Below, in pieces: positions 36,266 through 44,400 of a stretch of 64,000 bases of DNA. The first letter of the stretch is position 1, and the number at the start of each line of letters is the position of its first letter. The stretch is taken from contig JAVBOA010000008.1 in NCBI GenBank assembly GCA_031551135.1, forward strand, positions 1-64,000, read 5' to 3'. This DNA comes from JAITVM01 sp031551135. GTDB taxonomy: Bacteria > Bacillota > Clostridia > Lachnospirales > JAITVM01. A program made the position numbers and the translations under genes. The notes beneath the pieces were generated by a model that made no database searches, had not been told where the DNA came from, and saw only the letters and a list, made by a program, of their open reading frames with translations.

Positions 36266-36712
36266 TTATTTAGAAGGTTTTTCCGAAACTTGAGCATCTT
36301 TTTTTAGCGGGTATACATCAGATTTTCTGACAGGTATTCTAACGCCTTTGTTTGTACCAAACTCTATAATATATTTATCATCAATTTTTTCAACTACTTT
36401 TCCAAAAAGTCCGCCGGAAGTATGAACCTCGTCACCAATCGTAATCGCTTCCTGCAAATCGCGTACAGCTTTTTCTTTTTTCTTTTGTGAACGGCTTGTA
36501 AAATAAAAAGCTGCACCAATTACAACAACATACAACAACAAAATTCCCATGCTTCCAAAAGGACTGCCACTGTTAGCGTTTCCATTATTTTGCGTTTGTG
36601 TAGAAGCTGTTGTTTGAGTGCTCTGTTCATTTTTATTACCGCTCGGGCCGACTATAAATTCGCCGGGATTTTCCGAAGAAGTCAATAAAACCATATTGTA
36701 AGCTTGAATCAT
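36266..36712 (-). CDS. yajC: Sec translocase accessory protein YajC
   Basis: Small membrane partner of SecDF/SecYEG. The 148-residue protein has a long polar N-terminus rich in Gln, Thr and Asn (residues 10-50), one membrane helix (about 55-72, ILLLYVVVIGAAFYF), and the YajC signature SQKKKEKAVRDLQEAITIGDEVHTSGGLFGKVVEKIDDKYIIEF. Typical YajC is 90-115 residues; the extra length is the low-complexity N-terminus. ATG lies behind GGAGAG. The usual neighbours tgt and secDF are absent, so it stands alone and has tandem terminators. Confidence 0.9.
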   Translation of the reverse strand: MIQAYNMVLLTSSENPGEFIVGPSGNKNEQSTQTTASTQTQNNGNANSGSPFGSMGILLLYVVVIGAAFYFTSRSQKKKEKAVRDLQEAITIGDEVHTSGGLFGKVVEKIDDKYIIEFGTNKGVRIPVRKSDVYPLKKDAQVSEKPSK

Positions 36713-37100
36713 AAAATACTCTCCTAATTAAAGATTCCGCAATCCCAATGAGATTGCTTTTATGTAAATTTAATATTGCACAGCAAGTTTTCTGCCGACC
36801 TCAAACTTGCCTTAACCAATTATATACAAGTAAAAGAGCATCGTCAAGTGATATCTTGCGGTTTGATTTTTTATACTATTTTCATTATTAAGGATAGAAA
36901 AAATATTTCATTTCACGCTTGAAGCATGCGTGAAACGCTCCGCTGTGAAAAATTTTTTTCTACTTATCAAAATGAAAATAGTATTACAAAAATAAATTTA
37001 CAAAAAATGAAATTTGATGGTAATCAATAAGTAATCTTTATAATGTTAAAATCTATCTGCTAAAGAATTTATTACAAAATATTTTGAAAGTAGGTATATT
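36713..37100. other. Intergenic region between yajC and the CPBP protease gene
   Basis: 388 bases between divergent genes. It contains MITE copy F and must hold both promoters. No small gene or known riboswitch is seen. Confidence 0.55.
36874..36983 (+). mobile_element. MITE-like palindromic element, copy F
   Basis: A 110-bp forward copy almost identical to copy B. Flanks are TTA (36871-36873) and TTA (36984-36986). The central stem is TTTCACGC/GCGTGAAA. Confidence 0.87.
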
Positions 37101-37781
37101 ATGAAAAACAATGAAAAAAAATTAGAGGCTTCCATATTTAACATTTTAGTTTTGGTTATTATTTATTTTTTATTTACAGGAATTTTTCCGTTATTTATAA
37201 ATATAATTATTGCAAAATCTACAGAAATCGACCTATCGATATGGCTGAATGTAATTACGGTTTTTTCGACAAATGTAATTTTTTTGTACGCAATAAAACA
37301 ATACTATAATTTTGAGTATTATTTTGGCGAAAATATAAATATCAAGACAATCTTTTTAGGAATAATATTGGCAGTCGCATTATTTGGATTTTTTAATTAT
37401 TTCTTAGTACCGTTCCTGAGTAAATATATAAATCCTAATGAATATATCAGCCAGCTTGAATCGATGAAAATATTTCCGCTCCAGAATATTGTATTAACTT
37501 GTTTAATTGCGCCATTATCCGAAGAATTATTTTTGAGGGCATATATCGTTAGAGGCTTATATAATAAATACAATCCTTTTATTGCGATTCTCGTTTCCTC
37601 AATTTTGTTTGCAGTAATTCATTTCAATATGATTCAAGGAATTTTGGCTTTTATTTTTGGCATTGCCGTCGGCTGTTTATATTTGGCAACAGGTTCGATT
37701 TTTTCTTGCATCATTACGCATTTTTTATATAATTTATTCCTTTATATAGCTTATAGTAACTTTGTACTAATTTCATTTTGA
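37101..37781 (+). CDS. CPBP-family intramembrane metalloprotease
   Basis: A 226-residue membrane protein with about six helices, of the CPBP (Abi/CAAX protease-like) family. The three catalytic motifs are present: EELFLR (EExxxR) near residue 146, FAVIH (FxxxH) near 176 and HFLYN (HxxxN) near 212. Substrates of such bacterial proteins are mostly unknown; roles in bacteriocin immunity or protein maturation are known for some. ATG follows GTAGGTATATT. The last codons (VLISF-stop) coincide with the terminal sequence of a MITE relic, so the C-terminus and stop codon were probably supplied by an insertion. Confidence 0.87.
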   Translation: MKNNEKKLEASIFNILVLVIIYFLFTGIFPLFINIIIAKSTEIDLSIWLNVITVFSTNVIFLYAIKQYYNFEYYFGENINIKTIFLGIILAVALFGFFNYFLVPFLSKYINPNEYISQLESMKIFPLQNIVLTCLIAPLSEELFLRAYIVRGLYNKYNPFIAILVSSILFAVIHFNMIQGILAFIFGIAVGCLYLATGSIFSCIITHFLYNLFLYIAYSNFVLISF

Positions 37782-37784
37782 TAA
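37765..37784 (-). mobile_element. Left end of an older MITE relic, split by copy G
   Basis: TACTAATTTCATTTTGATAA matches the outer end of reverse-oriented copies. After copy G the relic continues (GTAGAAAATAAATTTTCAG, from 37900), matching the next part of the same end. It overlaps the stop codon of the CPBP gene. Confidence 0.65.
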
Positions 37785-37896
37785 TACTAATTCCCATTTG
37801 ATTTGTAGAAAAAAATTTTCACAGCGAAGCGTTCCGCGCAACGCTTCAAGCGCGGAATGAAATATTTTTTTCTATTCTTTAAAAGGGAAATAGTAT
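37785..37896 (-). mobile_element. MITE-like palindromic element, copy G (nested)
   Basis: A 112-bp reverse copy with variant ends TACTAATTCCC and GGGAAATAGTA. Flanks are TAA (37782-37784) and TAA (37897-37899). The central stem is TTCCGCGC/GCGCGGAA. It is inserted in the GATAAGTAG site of an older copy. Confidence 0.87.
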
Positions 37897-37942
37897 AAGT
37901 AGAAAATAAATTTTCAGAATTTACTCAGCAAAAAAATTAAAA

Positions 37943-37974
37943 GGCCGTGCAATGATTTAAAAAATCGCACAGCC
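37943..37974. terminator. Terminator between CPBP protease and 5'-nucleotidase genes
   Basis: GGCCGTGC (37943-37950) pairs with GCACAGCC (37967-37974) with one mismatch, around an inner GATTT/AAATC pairing. A and T runs lie on the outside, fitting convergent genes. Confidence 0.75.
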
Positions 37975-38015
37975 CTTTTTTATATATGTCGCATTAATGA
38001 TTTGAAATCAAAAAT

Positions 38016-39536
38016 TTATTTTTTAATCAAAATTTCCGGTGCTTCAAAATTAACTACTTTTTCAGCTCTCATAGCTTCAGCCATAGCGTCACGAATCGGA
38101 AGAGTATCGGCTAAATGTTTAGCAGATAAGAAAGAAGTAAATCCGTCGCCGCCTGTTGCCATAAAGTCATTAGTTACAACATTATAAACTTTGTCGTCTG
38201 CCAAAGCAGTGCCGTCGTCCAATTTAACCGAAATCAAGTTCACAGCTTTATCATTCATAGAATATTCCACTGTTAATCCGGAAAATTGTACCGAGCCGAT
38301 TTCTGCATTTTCAATACCATGAGTCAAAACTTGTTTAATTTGAGCTCCTGTCATTTCAAAAGTAGAAAGAACATTATCAAAAGGCATTACTTCATATAAA
38401 TCGCCCATTGTAATATTTCCGGCTTCCAGACCGCGCCTCAAGCCGCCGCCGTTTGTAAATGCGATATCAGCATCTGCTGATTGTCTCATAATTTCTGCTG
38501 TCCAAATTCCCAAAGGAGATAATTTATATCTGTCATGTGCAAGACCTGCATCTGTTTTAGCAACGATATCATTTAATATAGGAGCTACTTTTCTTTGGTA
38601 AACGCCCATATTAACGCTCATTGATAAATTGTCAGGAATTTCAGCTTTTCTTAAATATAATTCATCCAAAGAAGGTGTTACTTTAACAACTTTTTTGTTT
38701 GCGTCTACTTCAAAAGAAAGTTTCGCAAGAGTACGTCCGTTGTAATACGCTTGAACAACCGGAACATTGTTATAAAAACCACAAACTGTATTATGCGAAT
38801 GCGCCGTAATTATAGCGTCGACACCTTTTATAGAAGCCAAGCCTTCTGCGCCTGATTCAAAAGTTATTGCTTTGGTGTCCGAATTCTGGCTTGTACCGAT
38901 ATGTGATAAAATCACAACAATATCACAGCCGGCAGCTTTCATTTGCGGAACCATTATTTTTGCAGTTTCAACCGGATCTCTAAATTCAATACCTTCAACG
39001 TTTTCCGGTTTTGTTTTGTAAGCTGTTTCAGGTGTTGTCAATCCCAAAAATCCTACTTTTATCCCATCAATTTCTTGAATAATATATGGTTTTACATAAT
39101 CTGCAGGTTTATCTGTTGCTTTGTCGTAAATATTAGCAGCAACAAAAGGAGCTCCCATTGTGTTTTCCCAAGTAGCAAATTTGTCTACGCCCCAGTCATA
39201 TTCGTGGTTACCGACAGCAGATGCTGCTATACCGATATTGTTAAGCATAAGAGCAACCGGTTCACCATACAAGAGATTTGAAGCCGCAGAACCGTTAAAA
39301 TTATCGCCCGCGGAAACAACTACTGTATTAGGATTTTTTCTGGTGTGCTGCCTAATAGCCTCAACAAATTTCGCCGCACCCATATTTTTGTCCTTTTCAC
39401 CGGTAGATAACAGAGCACCATGAAAATCATTAAAGCTGATAACATCGATTGTCTTTGTAGCTGTTGCACCAAAAACCTGAGTGGCGAGCAATAAAGACAG
39501 TACTAAAGCAAAAATAATACTTAAACGTTTTTTCAT
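38016..39536 (-). CDS. Secreted 5'-nucleotidase / 2',3'-cyclic nucleotide phosphodiesterase (UshA/YfkN type)
   Basis: Exported enzyme that releases nucleosides and phosphate from extracellular nucleotides. The 506 residues comprise a signal peptide (1-23, ending VFGA), a metallophosphatase domain with all metal motifs (SFNDFHGAL, SAGDNFNGS, GNHEYDWG, LSHIGT, ITAHSHNT), and a C-terminal substrate-binding domain with the signature FTNGGGLRRGLEAG and a MATGGDGF segment. There is no SLH, LPXTG or membrane anchor, so it is released. ATG follows CAAGGAGG. The roughly 250-base region upstream can fold extensively. Confidence 0.92.
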   Translation of the reverse strand: MKKRLSIIFALVLSLLLATQVFGATATKTIDVISFNDFHGALLSTGEKDKNMGAAKFVEAIRQHTRKNPNTVVVSAGDNFNGSAASNLLYGEPVALMLNNIGIAASAVGNHEYDWGVDKFATWENTMGAPFVAANIYDKATDKPADYVKPYIIQEIDGIKVGFLGLTTPETAYKTKPENVEGIEFRDPVETAKIMVPQMKAAGCDIVVILSHIGTSQNSDTKAITFESGAEGLASIKGVDAIITAHSHNTVCGFYNNVPVVQAYYNGRTLAKLSFEVDANKKVVKVTPSLDELYLRKAEIPDNLSMSVNMGVYQRKVAPILNDIVAKTDAGLAHDRYKLSPLGIWTAEIMRQSADADIAFTNGGGLRRGLEAGNITMGDLYEVMPFDNVLSTFEMTGAQIKQVLTHGIENAEIGSVQFSGLTVEYSMNDKAVNLISVKLDDGTALADDKVYNVVTNDFMATGGDGFTSFLSAKHLADTLPIRDAMAEAMRAEKVVNFEAPEILIKK

Positions 39537-39842
39537 AAAATACCTCCTTGAATTATTATGACCTACAGTTGTGATTCATAACAGTGTTCAAAAACCTAAT
39601 TTTCCGGAAAACTTAAAAGGCCATGTTTTCAAACACCGGCTATTTACAAAAAAAAGTAAACAGCCCTCTAAAAACACCTCTTAAATTAACTCAATAGCAG
39701 CAAAAAAATGAAGTGTTTTTAGTTTATGGCAAATAAGCATTATAAAATGCAAATTTACAATTTTATGTTAAGAAGATATCTTTATTATAATTTATGATAT
39801 AGAAAATTGCAACGTTTCATTGTTTATAAATATTGGTATCAT
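39537..39842 (-). promoter_or_regulatory. Structured upstream region of the 5'-nucleotidase gene
   Basis: 306 bases without a gene. Complementary segments: TAAAAACACCTC (39669-39680) with GAAGTGTTTTTA (39710-39721), 12 bp with one wobble; GGCTATTTAC (39638-39647) with GTAAACAGCC (39656-39665), one mismatch; and TTGTGA-T-TCATAA just upstream of the ribosome-binding site. It may be a structured leader, but no known riboswitch core is recognised. Confidence 0.35.
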
Positions 39843-39995
39843 TTATTCGCTTTTCTGATTCGGAACTTTATAAATTTCCTGCATCGATTCAATTTCGGAT
39901 TCGTCCTTAATATTGCTGATAAGCCCTGTACATTCTGTACTCGAAACAACATTGGAAGTATCGATATCATCGGGATTTGGAAAATTATTTTTCAT
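39843..39995 (-). CDS. 50-residue acidic small protein
   Basis: A short gene with a good ribosome-binding site (AAAGGGTGAT, 4 bases before ATG 39995). The product starts MKNNFPNPDDIDTSNVVSST, continues ECTGLISNIKDESEIESMQE and ends IYKVPNQKSE. It is acidic, lacks a membrane segment and has a single Cys. The spaced DDID, ECTGL and IYKVP segments suggest conserved blocks separated by a flexible linker. I cannot assign a function; it could be a regulatory peptide or a modified-peptide precursor, but no maturation enzyme is adjacent. It lies between the RsuA gene and the 5'-nucleotidase, same strand. Confidence 0.6.
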   Translation of the reverse strand: MKNNFPNPDDIDTSNVVSSTECTGLISNIKDESEIESMQEIYKVPNQKSE

Positions 39996-40051
39996 AAAAT
40001 CACCCTTTCTGCGTTTATTTTCTATATTTTATCCAAATACAAGATTAGTAT

Positions 40052-40780
40052 TCAAATGTATAGATTTATGATTTCCATTTCCGAATCATTCAATTCACGA
40101 TATTCGCCCGGCTTCAGTTTTTCATCCAATTTGATTCCGCAAAACTCCACCCGCTTTAGATATTTAACCTCTTTTGAAAGTGCGATAAACATTTTTTTGA
40201 CTTGATGAAACTTTCCTTCTGAGATTTCAAGCAGAATTTCGGATTTTGAATTTATTTTATCCAAAGATAGTATTTCTAAATTCGTAGGCTTGCATTTATA
40301 ATCCCCATCAATTATTACGCCGTTTTTAAATGCCGCTATATCGTCATTGTCTACAATTCCGTTTACTTCGGCGAAATATTTTTTCGAGACATGTTTTTTC
40401 GGCGAAAGCGTATTGTGTGCAAAAATCCCGTTATTCGTCAGGATTACCAAACCTTCGGTATCCTTGTCCAATCTTCCGACAGGAAAAAGCTTTAGCTTTT
40501 GATGACGTAATTCCAATAAATCAATCACGGTTTTATCATTATAAACCTCATCCTTTGTTGCGGAAATCACTCCGCCGGGCTTGTTCAGCATAAAATAATA
40601 GAACTTTTTATATTCGACTAAATCGCCGTTTAACAAAACTATATCCGAATTTTCATTTACATCTGCATTTGATTCCAATACCAGTTTTCCATTAACACTA
40701 ACGCATCCTTTTTGAATAAAATCTTTAGCTTCCTTGCGGCTGCCGTAGCCGCAGTTTGAAATATATTTATCTAAACGCAT
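40052..40780 (-). CDS. rsuA: 16S rRNA pseudouridine synthase, RsuA family
   Basis: Isomerises a uridine to pseudouridine in 16S rRNA (U516 in E. coli RsuA). The 242 residues comprise an N-terminal S4 RNA-binding domain (RLDKYISNCGYGSRKEAKDFIQKGCVSVNG) and a catalytic domain with YFMLNKPGGVISA, the active-site motif FPVGRLDKDTEGLVILTN (catalytic Asp in RLDKD), KKYFAEVNG and EGKFHQVKKMF. The length is that of RsuA rather than the longer RluB/E/F group, though separating these by eye is not certain. ATG is preceded by AAGGAG at a long spacing. Confidence 0.9.
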   Translation of the reverse strand: MRLDKYISNCGYGSRKEAKDFIQKGCVSVNGKLVLESNADVNENSDIVLLNGDLVEYKKFYYFMLNKPGGVISATKDEVYNDKTVIDLLELRHQKLKLFPVGRLDKDTEGLVILTNNGIFAHNTLSPKKHVSKKYFAEVNGIVDNDDIAAFKNGVIIDGDYKCKPTNLEILSLDKINSKSEILLEISEGKFHQVKKMFIALSKEVKYLKRVEFCGIKLDEKLKPGEYRELNDSEMEIINLYI

Positions 40781-40944
40781 ATAAACGCTCTTTCTCCTTA
40801 AAATATTTTATGTTATAGTATTTGACATATGATTTTGATAAATGCCTTGTACGACTTTCAATTAAATCAGCATATATTGTATTAAGCGGAATTTCTTATT
40901 CAAAAAAATAAACCGCCTAAAAATTTCTATAATCGGAGGAAAAA

Positions 40945-41973
40945 ATGAATTTCGACAAAAAATATATAATTAATTTATTAAAAGATATTCTAAAAACCGA
41001 CAGCCCGACCGGATTCACAGAAGAAGCAATGAAAAAAATCTCGGCATATGCTGCCGAACTTGGCTTTGAATTACGGCGCACAAAAAAAGGCGGCGGTATC
41101 ATTGAAATAAACGTAAATGCCGAAAAAACAATCGGCTTGTCTGTGCATATCGATACACTCGGATTGATGGTTCGTTCTGTAAACGAAAACGGCTCTTTAA
41201 AATTAACAAATATCGGAATGCCCATAACGCCGACGCTGGACGGCGAATACTGCAAAATTTATACGCGCACGGGAGATTCATATACCGGAACAATATTATC
41301 GACTTCTCCGTCGATACATGTTTATCCCGACGCTATCAGCAAGTCTCGAGAACTTGACGAATTAGCCGTTGTTATAGACGAAATCGTAAAATCAAAAAAA
41401 GACGTTGCAAAACTCGGAATTAATTCGGGAGATTTTATTTGTATCGATACAAAAACCTGTATTACAGAATCGGATTTTATAAAATCCAGATTTTTGGATG
41501 ATAAAGCTTCGGTTGCTATAATATTCGGAGTTCTTAAAAATATAAAGGATAATTCAATTAATCTCAAAAACAATCTGAAAATATTTTTCTCGGTTTATGA
41601 AGAAGTCGGTCACGGACTTTCCTATTTAGAAGAAGTCGACGAATTGCTGGCGGTTGATATGGGCTGTATCGGCATGGATTTAAACTGCACAGAGCAAGAT
41701 GTCAGCATTTGCGCCAAGGATTCAAGCGGACCGTATAATTATTTTTTGACCAACAAATTAATCGAAATCGCAAAAAAAGAAAAACTGAAATACGCTGTCG
41801 ATATCTATCCGAAATATGGTTCGGACGTTTCCGCGGCAAATACCGGTGGCAACGATTTCCGCGGAGCATTGATTGGTCCGGGTGTTTCGGCGTCCCACGG
41901 AATGGAAAGAACTCATTACAACGCTTTGCTTAATACAATGAAATTAATTTTAAATTATCTGCTATCCGAATAA
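40945..41973 (+). CDS. M42-family metallopeptidase (glutamyl/deblocking aminopeptidase type)
   Basis: Cytosolic dizinc aminopeptidase, usually a dodecamer trimming peptides. The 342-residue protein shows the metal site in order: SVHIDTLGLMV (His), RFLDDKASVA (bridging Asp), the catalytic pair in VYEEVGHG, LAVDMG (Asp) and the C-terminal SHGMERTHY (His). The insert domain between residues 70 and 170 is that of M42. ATG follows CGGAGG. It stands alone; MITE copy H begins 4 bases after the stop codon. Confidence 0.92.
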   Translation: MNFDKKYIINLLKDILKTDSPTGFTEEAMKKISAYAAELGFELRRTKKGGGIIEINVNAEKTIGLSVHIDTLGLMVRSVNENGSLKLTNIGMPITPTLDGEYCKIYTRTGDSYTGTILSTSPSIHVYPDAISKSRELDELAVVIDEIVKSKKDVAKLGINSGDFICIDTKTCITESDFIKSRFLDDKASVAIIFGVLKNIKDNSINLKNNLKIFFSVYEEVGHGLSYLEEVDELLAVDMGCIGMDLNCTEQDVSICAKDSSGPYNYFLTNKLIEIAKKEKLKYAVDIYPKYGSDVSAANTGGNDFRGALIGPGVSASHGMERTHYNALLNTMKLILNYLLSE

Positions 41974-41977
41974 TTAA

Positions 41978-42090
41978 CACTATTTTCATTTTGATAAGAA
42001 GAAAAAAATTTTTCACAGCGGAGCGTTTCGCGCAATGTTTCTAGCGCGAAATGAAATATTTTTTTCTATACCTTTATATTGAAAATAGTA
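41978..42090 (-). mobile_element. MITE-like palindromic element, copy H
   Basis: A 113-bp reverse copy. The first base is C instead of T (CACTATTTTC); the other end is GAAAATAGTA. Flanks are TAA (41975-41977) and TAA (42091-42093). The central stem is TTTCGCGC/GCGCGAAA, almost identical to copy A. Confidence 0.87.
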
Positions 42091-42229
42091 TAATCTTGTT
42101 TTAAAATCGGCGAATATATTTTTCCTTAAGCATTTTTACGAAATGAAGCTCGGCAAAAAATGAAATTGGATATAAACATAAATCTTTGGATTTCGTATAT
42201 TTGTCTATAATCAAAAAGGAGGTAAAAAT

Positions 42230-42595
42230 ATGAGCCTGATTGGAAACATCATTTGGATAATTTTCGGCGGATTCATAGTTTCACTGCTGTGGCTGCTGTT
42301 CGGCGTGCTTTGGTGCTTAAGTATTGTCGGTATACCTATCGGTCTGCAATGTTTTAAATTCGCAACGCTGACTCTGGCACCGTTTGGAAAAGACATTAGA
42401 TATGGAACTAAAACCACATCTTTGATATTAAATATACTTTGGATATTTTTCGGAGCAATCGAAATTTCTGTTACTTGCCTAATTTTAGGGGTGATTTTCT
42501 GTATAACAATAATCGGTATTCCGTTTGGCATACAGTATTTTAAGCTCGCAAAATTAGCTTTTATGCCTTTTGGTGCAGAAATAATTTATAATTAA
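42230..42595 (+). CDS. YccF-domain inner membrane protein
   Basis: A 121-residue membrane protein with two YccF domains in tandem (PF03733), each a hydrophobic hairpin: residues 1-50 (NIIWIIFGGFIVSLLWLLFGVLWCLSIVGIPIGLQCFKFATLTLAPFGKDI) and 62-115 (LILNILWIFFGAIEISVTCLILGVIFCITIIGIPFGIQYFKLAKLAFMPFG). The repeated GIP-GxQxFK and APFG/MPFG ends make the assignment secure. Function is unknown. ATG lies behind AAAGGAGG. It ends at a strong bidirectional terminator opposite thiI. Confidence 0.9.
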   Translation: MSLIGNIIWIIFGGFIVSLLWLLFGVLWCLSIVGIPIGLQCFKFATLTLAPFGKDIRYGTKTTSLILNILWIFFGAIEISVTCLILGVIFCITIIGIPFGIQYFKLAKLAFMPFGAEIIYN

Positions 42596-42642
42596 ATATT
42601 TTTTATTTCTTTGCGGATTATCCAATAGGAATTAAATTCTTT

Positions 42643-42680
42643 AAAAATCATTTGCGTAGGCGCTTACGCAAATGATTTTT
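42643..42680. terminator. Strong bidirectional terminator
   Basis: A perfect 16-bp stem, AAAAATCATTTGCGTA (42643-42658) and TACGCAAATGATTTTT (42665-42680), with a 6-base loop, between the convergent yccF-type gene and thiI. Confidence 0.92.
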
Positions 42681-42682
42681 TA

Positions 42683-43840
42683 TTATTCTTTAATTTCTAA
42701 ATATTCCGCTTCGTCTACTGCTTTTTGTATTAATTCATCCAATTCAGTCAGCTCAGTATTTATTTTTTGAATCGTCTCGATTTTTGGCGTAAGGTCGGGA
42801 TGCTTTGGAACGAAAACCGTACAGCAATCGTTAAACGGTCTGATTGAAATTTCATATGTCTCAATTTCTTTTGCCAAATTTATAATATCGTTTTTACCAT
42901 AAGCACAAAGCGGTCTTAAAATCGGTATATTAACCGCCGAATCAATAGCAGTGATAGCCTTCAAGGTTTGGCTTGCCACCTGCCCGACACTGTCGCCGAC
43001 AATCAAAGCAGAAGCGTTTTTTCTGTCTGCAATAATTTCAGAAGCCCTCAACATAGAGCGTTTCAGAAAAATAGTCAATTTATCATCCGGAACTTTTGCT
43101 TTTAAATACAGCATCAATTCTGTAAAATTAACAATATTAAGCGAAATTTCGCCCGTGAATTCGCTTAATTTTTCACATAAATCTTTTACTTTATTAACGG
43201 AATTCCGTGAGGTGTACGGCGGCGAATTAAAATAAACCGCTTCACATTCGACTCCCCGTAAACTCATTAAATATCCGGCTACAGGGCTGTCAATTCCGCC
43301 CGAGAGCAATAAAACGGCTTTTCCTGACGACGCATAAGGAAGCCCCGAAACGCCCTTTATTTCTTTCGAATATATGTAAGCGCAAGTCCGCAGTTCTACT
43401 TTTAAAACAACATCCGGATTTTTTACATTAACGGAGAAACTTTCGCTGTTATTCAAAATATAACCGCCTATATCCGCCGAAATCTGCACGGAATCCAGCG
43501 GGTATTTTTTATTGCTGCGCCTTGTGTCTACTTTATAAGAAACTCCGGAATAATTTCGCAACATATGTTCGATCGAAATTTCTCTCAGATTTTCGATAGA
43601 TAAATCATCTGTTTTCGTCGCTATACAAATCGATGTGATTCCTGAAATATTTTTCAGTTTATTTACAGCATAATCAAGGTCATCGGCTTCTATTACGAAT
43701 CTTGTCTGTTCTCTGATTAATCTATGGCCTTTTCCCAATCGCCGCAAAATTATATTCGCCAATTGGTCTAAAAATTTATATCTGTTTTTGCCCCTTATAA
43801 AAATTTCGCCGTATTTTATTAATAAGACATTTTTTACCAT
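42683..43840 (-). CDS. thiI: tRNA 4-thiouridine synthase ThiI
   Basis: ATP-dependent sulfurtransferase making 4-thiouridine at tRNA position 8 and supplying sulfur for thiamine. The 385-residue protein has the ferredoxin-like/THUMP N-terminal half (LLIKYGEIFIRGKNRYKF and RSNKKYPLDS), the PP-loop LLLSGGIDSPVAGYLM near residue 180, and GDSVGQVASQTLKAITAID. The E. coli rhodanese domain is absent, as in most Firmicutes. The start MVKNVLLIKYGE at ATG 43840 keeps the family N-terminus; an earlier in-frame start at 43894 would add 18 unconserved residues. No cysteine desulfurase gene is adjacent. Confidence 0.93.
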   Translation of the reverse strand: MVKNVLLIKYGEIFIRGKNRYKFLDQLANIILRRLGKGHRLIREQTRFVIEADDLDYAVNKLKNISGITSICIATKTDDLSIENLREISIEHMLRNYSGVSYKVDTRRSNKKYPLDSVQISADIGGYILNNSESFSVNVKNPDVVLKVELRTCAYIYSKEIKGVSGLPYASSGKAVLLLSGGIDSPVAGYLMSLRGVECEAVYFNSPPYTSRNSVNKVKDLCEKLSEFTGEISLNIVNFTELMLYLKAKVPDDKLTIFLKRSMLRASEIIADRKNASALIVGDSVGQVASQTLKAITAIDSAVNIPILRPLCAYGKNDIINLAKEIETYEISIRPFNDCCTVFVPKHPDLTPKIETIQKINTELTELDELIQKAVDEAEYLEIKE

Positions 43841-43983
43841 ATTATTCTGCTTCCCTTCTAGCTTTAAATCAATCAGTTTGATTTGATTGTCCAAAACAAT
43901 ATCATTGATATTACACTAATTTCAGCAAATAATCAAGATTTCCGGAGATTACTATTCTTTAGAGTGACGAATGAAATAAAAAA

Positions 43984-44005
43984 ACCTTCTTGTTTTCAAG
44001 AAGGT
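43984..44005 (-). terminator. Terminator of the pspC-like gene
   Basis: ACCTTCTTG (43984-43992) pairs with CAAGAAGGT (43997-44005) around TTTT; on the minus strand it is followed by TTTTTTT. Confidence 0.88.
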
Positions 44006-44014
44006 AATCTAAAA

Positions 44015-44248
44015 CTAATTTGCTCTATCGTCTTTGTTGTCGTCTCTCATATCAATAACTCCGTCTTCTCTAGGCATGATTAACGAGCAAGCTATATAGA
44101 CAATAACTCCCGGGAAAAAGCTCGTAAATAATGACAAGAGTACAAAAATTATTCTCACCATTGTAACATCGGCATCCAAATATTTTGCTATACCGGCGCA
44201 AACACCATCTAATTTAATATCTGTTCTGGATTTGCAAAGTCTTTTCAT
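44015..44248 (-). CDS. PspC-domain membrane protein
   Basis: A 77-residue protein with one PspC domain (PF04024): MKRLCKSRTDIKLDGVCAGIAKYLDADVTMVRIIFVLLSLFTSFFPGVIVYIACSLIMP. It has one or two membrane helices (about 33-65) and an acidic tail of alternating Asp and Lys/Arg. Such proteins are associated with envelope-stress responses, though single-domain forms in Firmicutes are little studied. The start is ATG 44248 behind GGAGGAATAG, which removes six residues of a longer frame. It is monocistronic with its own terminator. Confidence 0.9.
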   Translation of the reverse strand: MKRLCKSRTDIKLDGVCAGIAKYLDADVTMVRIIFVLLSLFTSFFPGVIVYIACSLIMPREDGVIDMRDDNKDDRAN

Positions 44249-44400
44249 TTCTATTCCTCCAAACAATTATGCAACTAATAATTATAACCAAAATTAAATC
44301 AAGCTTTTGTATAAATAGTTTGCATTTTCTATACTAATATATACGCTAAATAATTCAAAAGTTTATTGTTTTTTATTTTTCGGAATATTAATTATACTAT

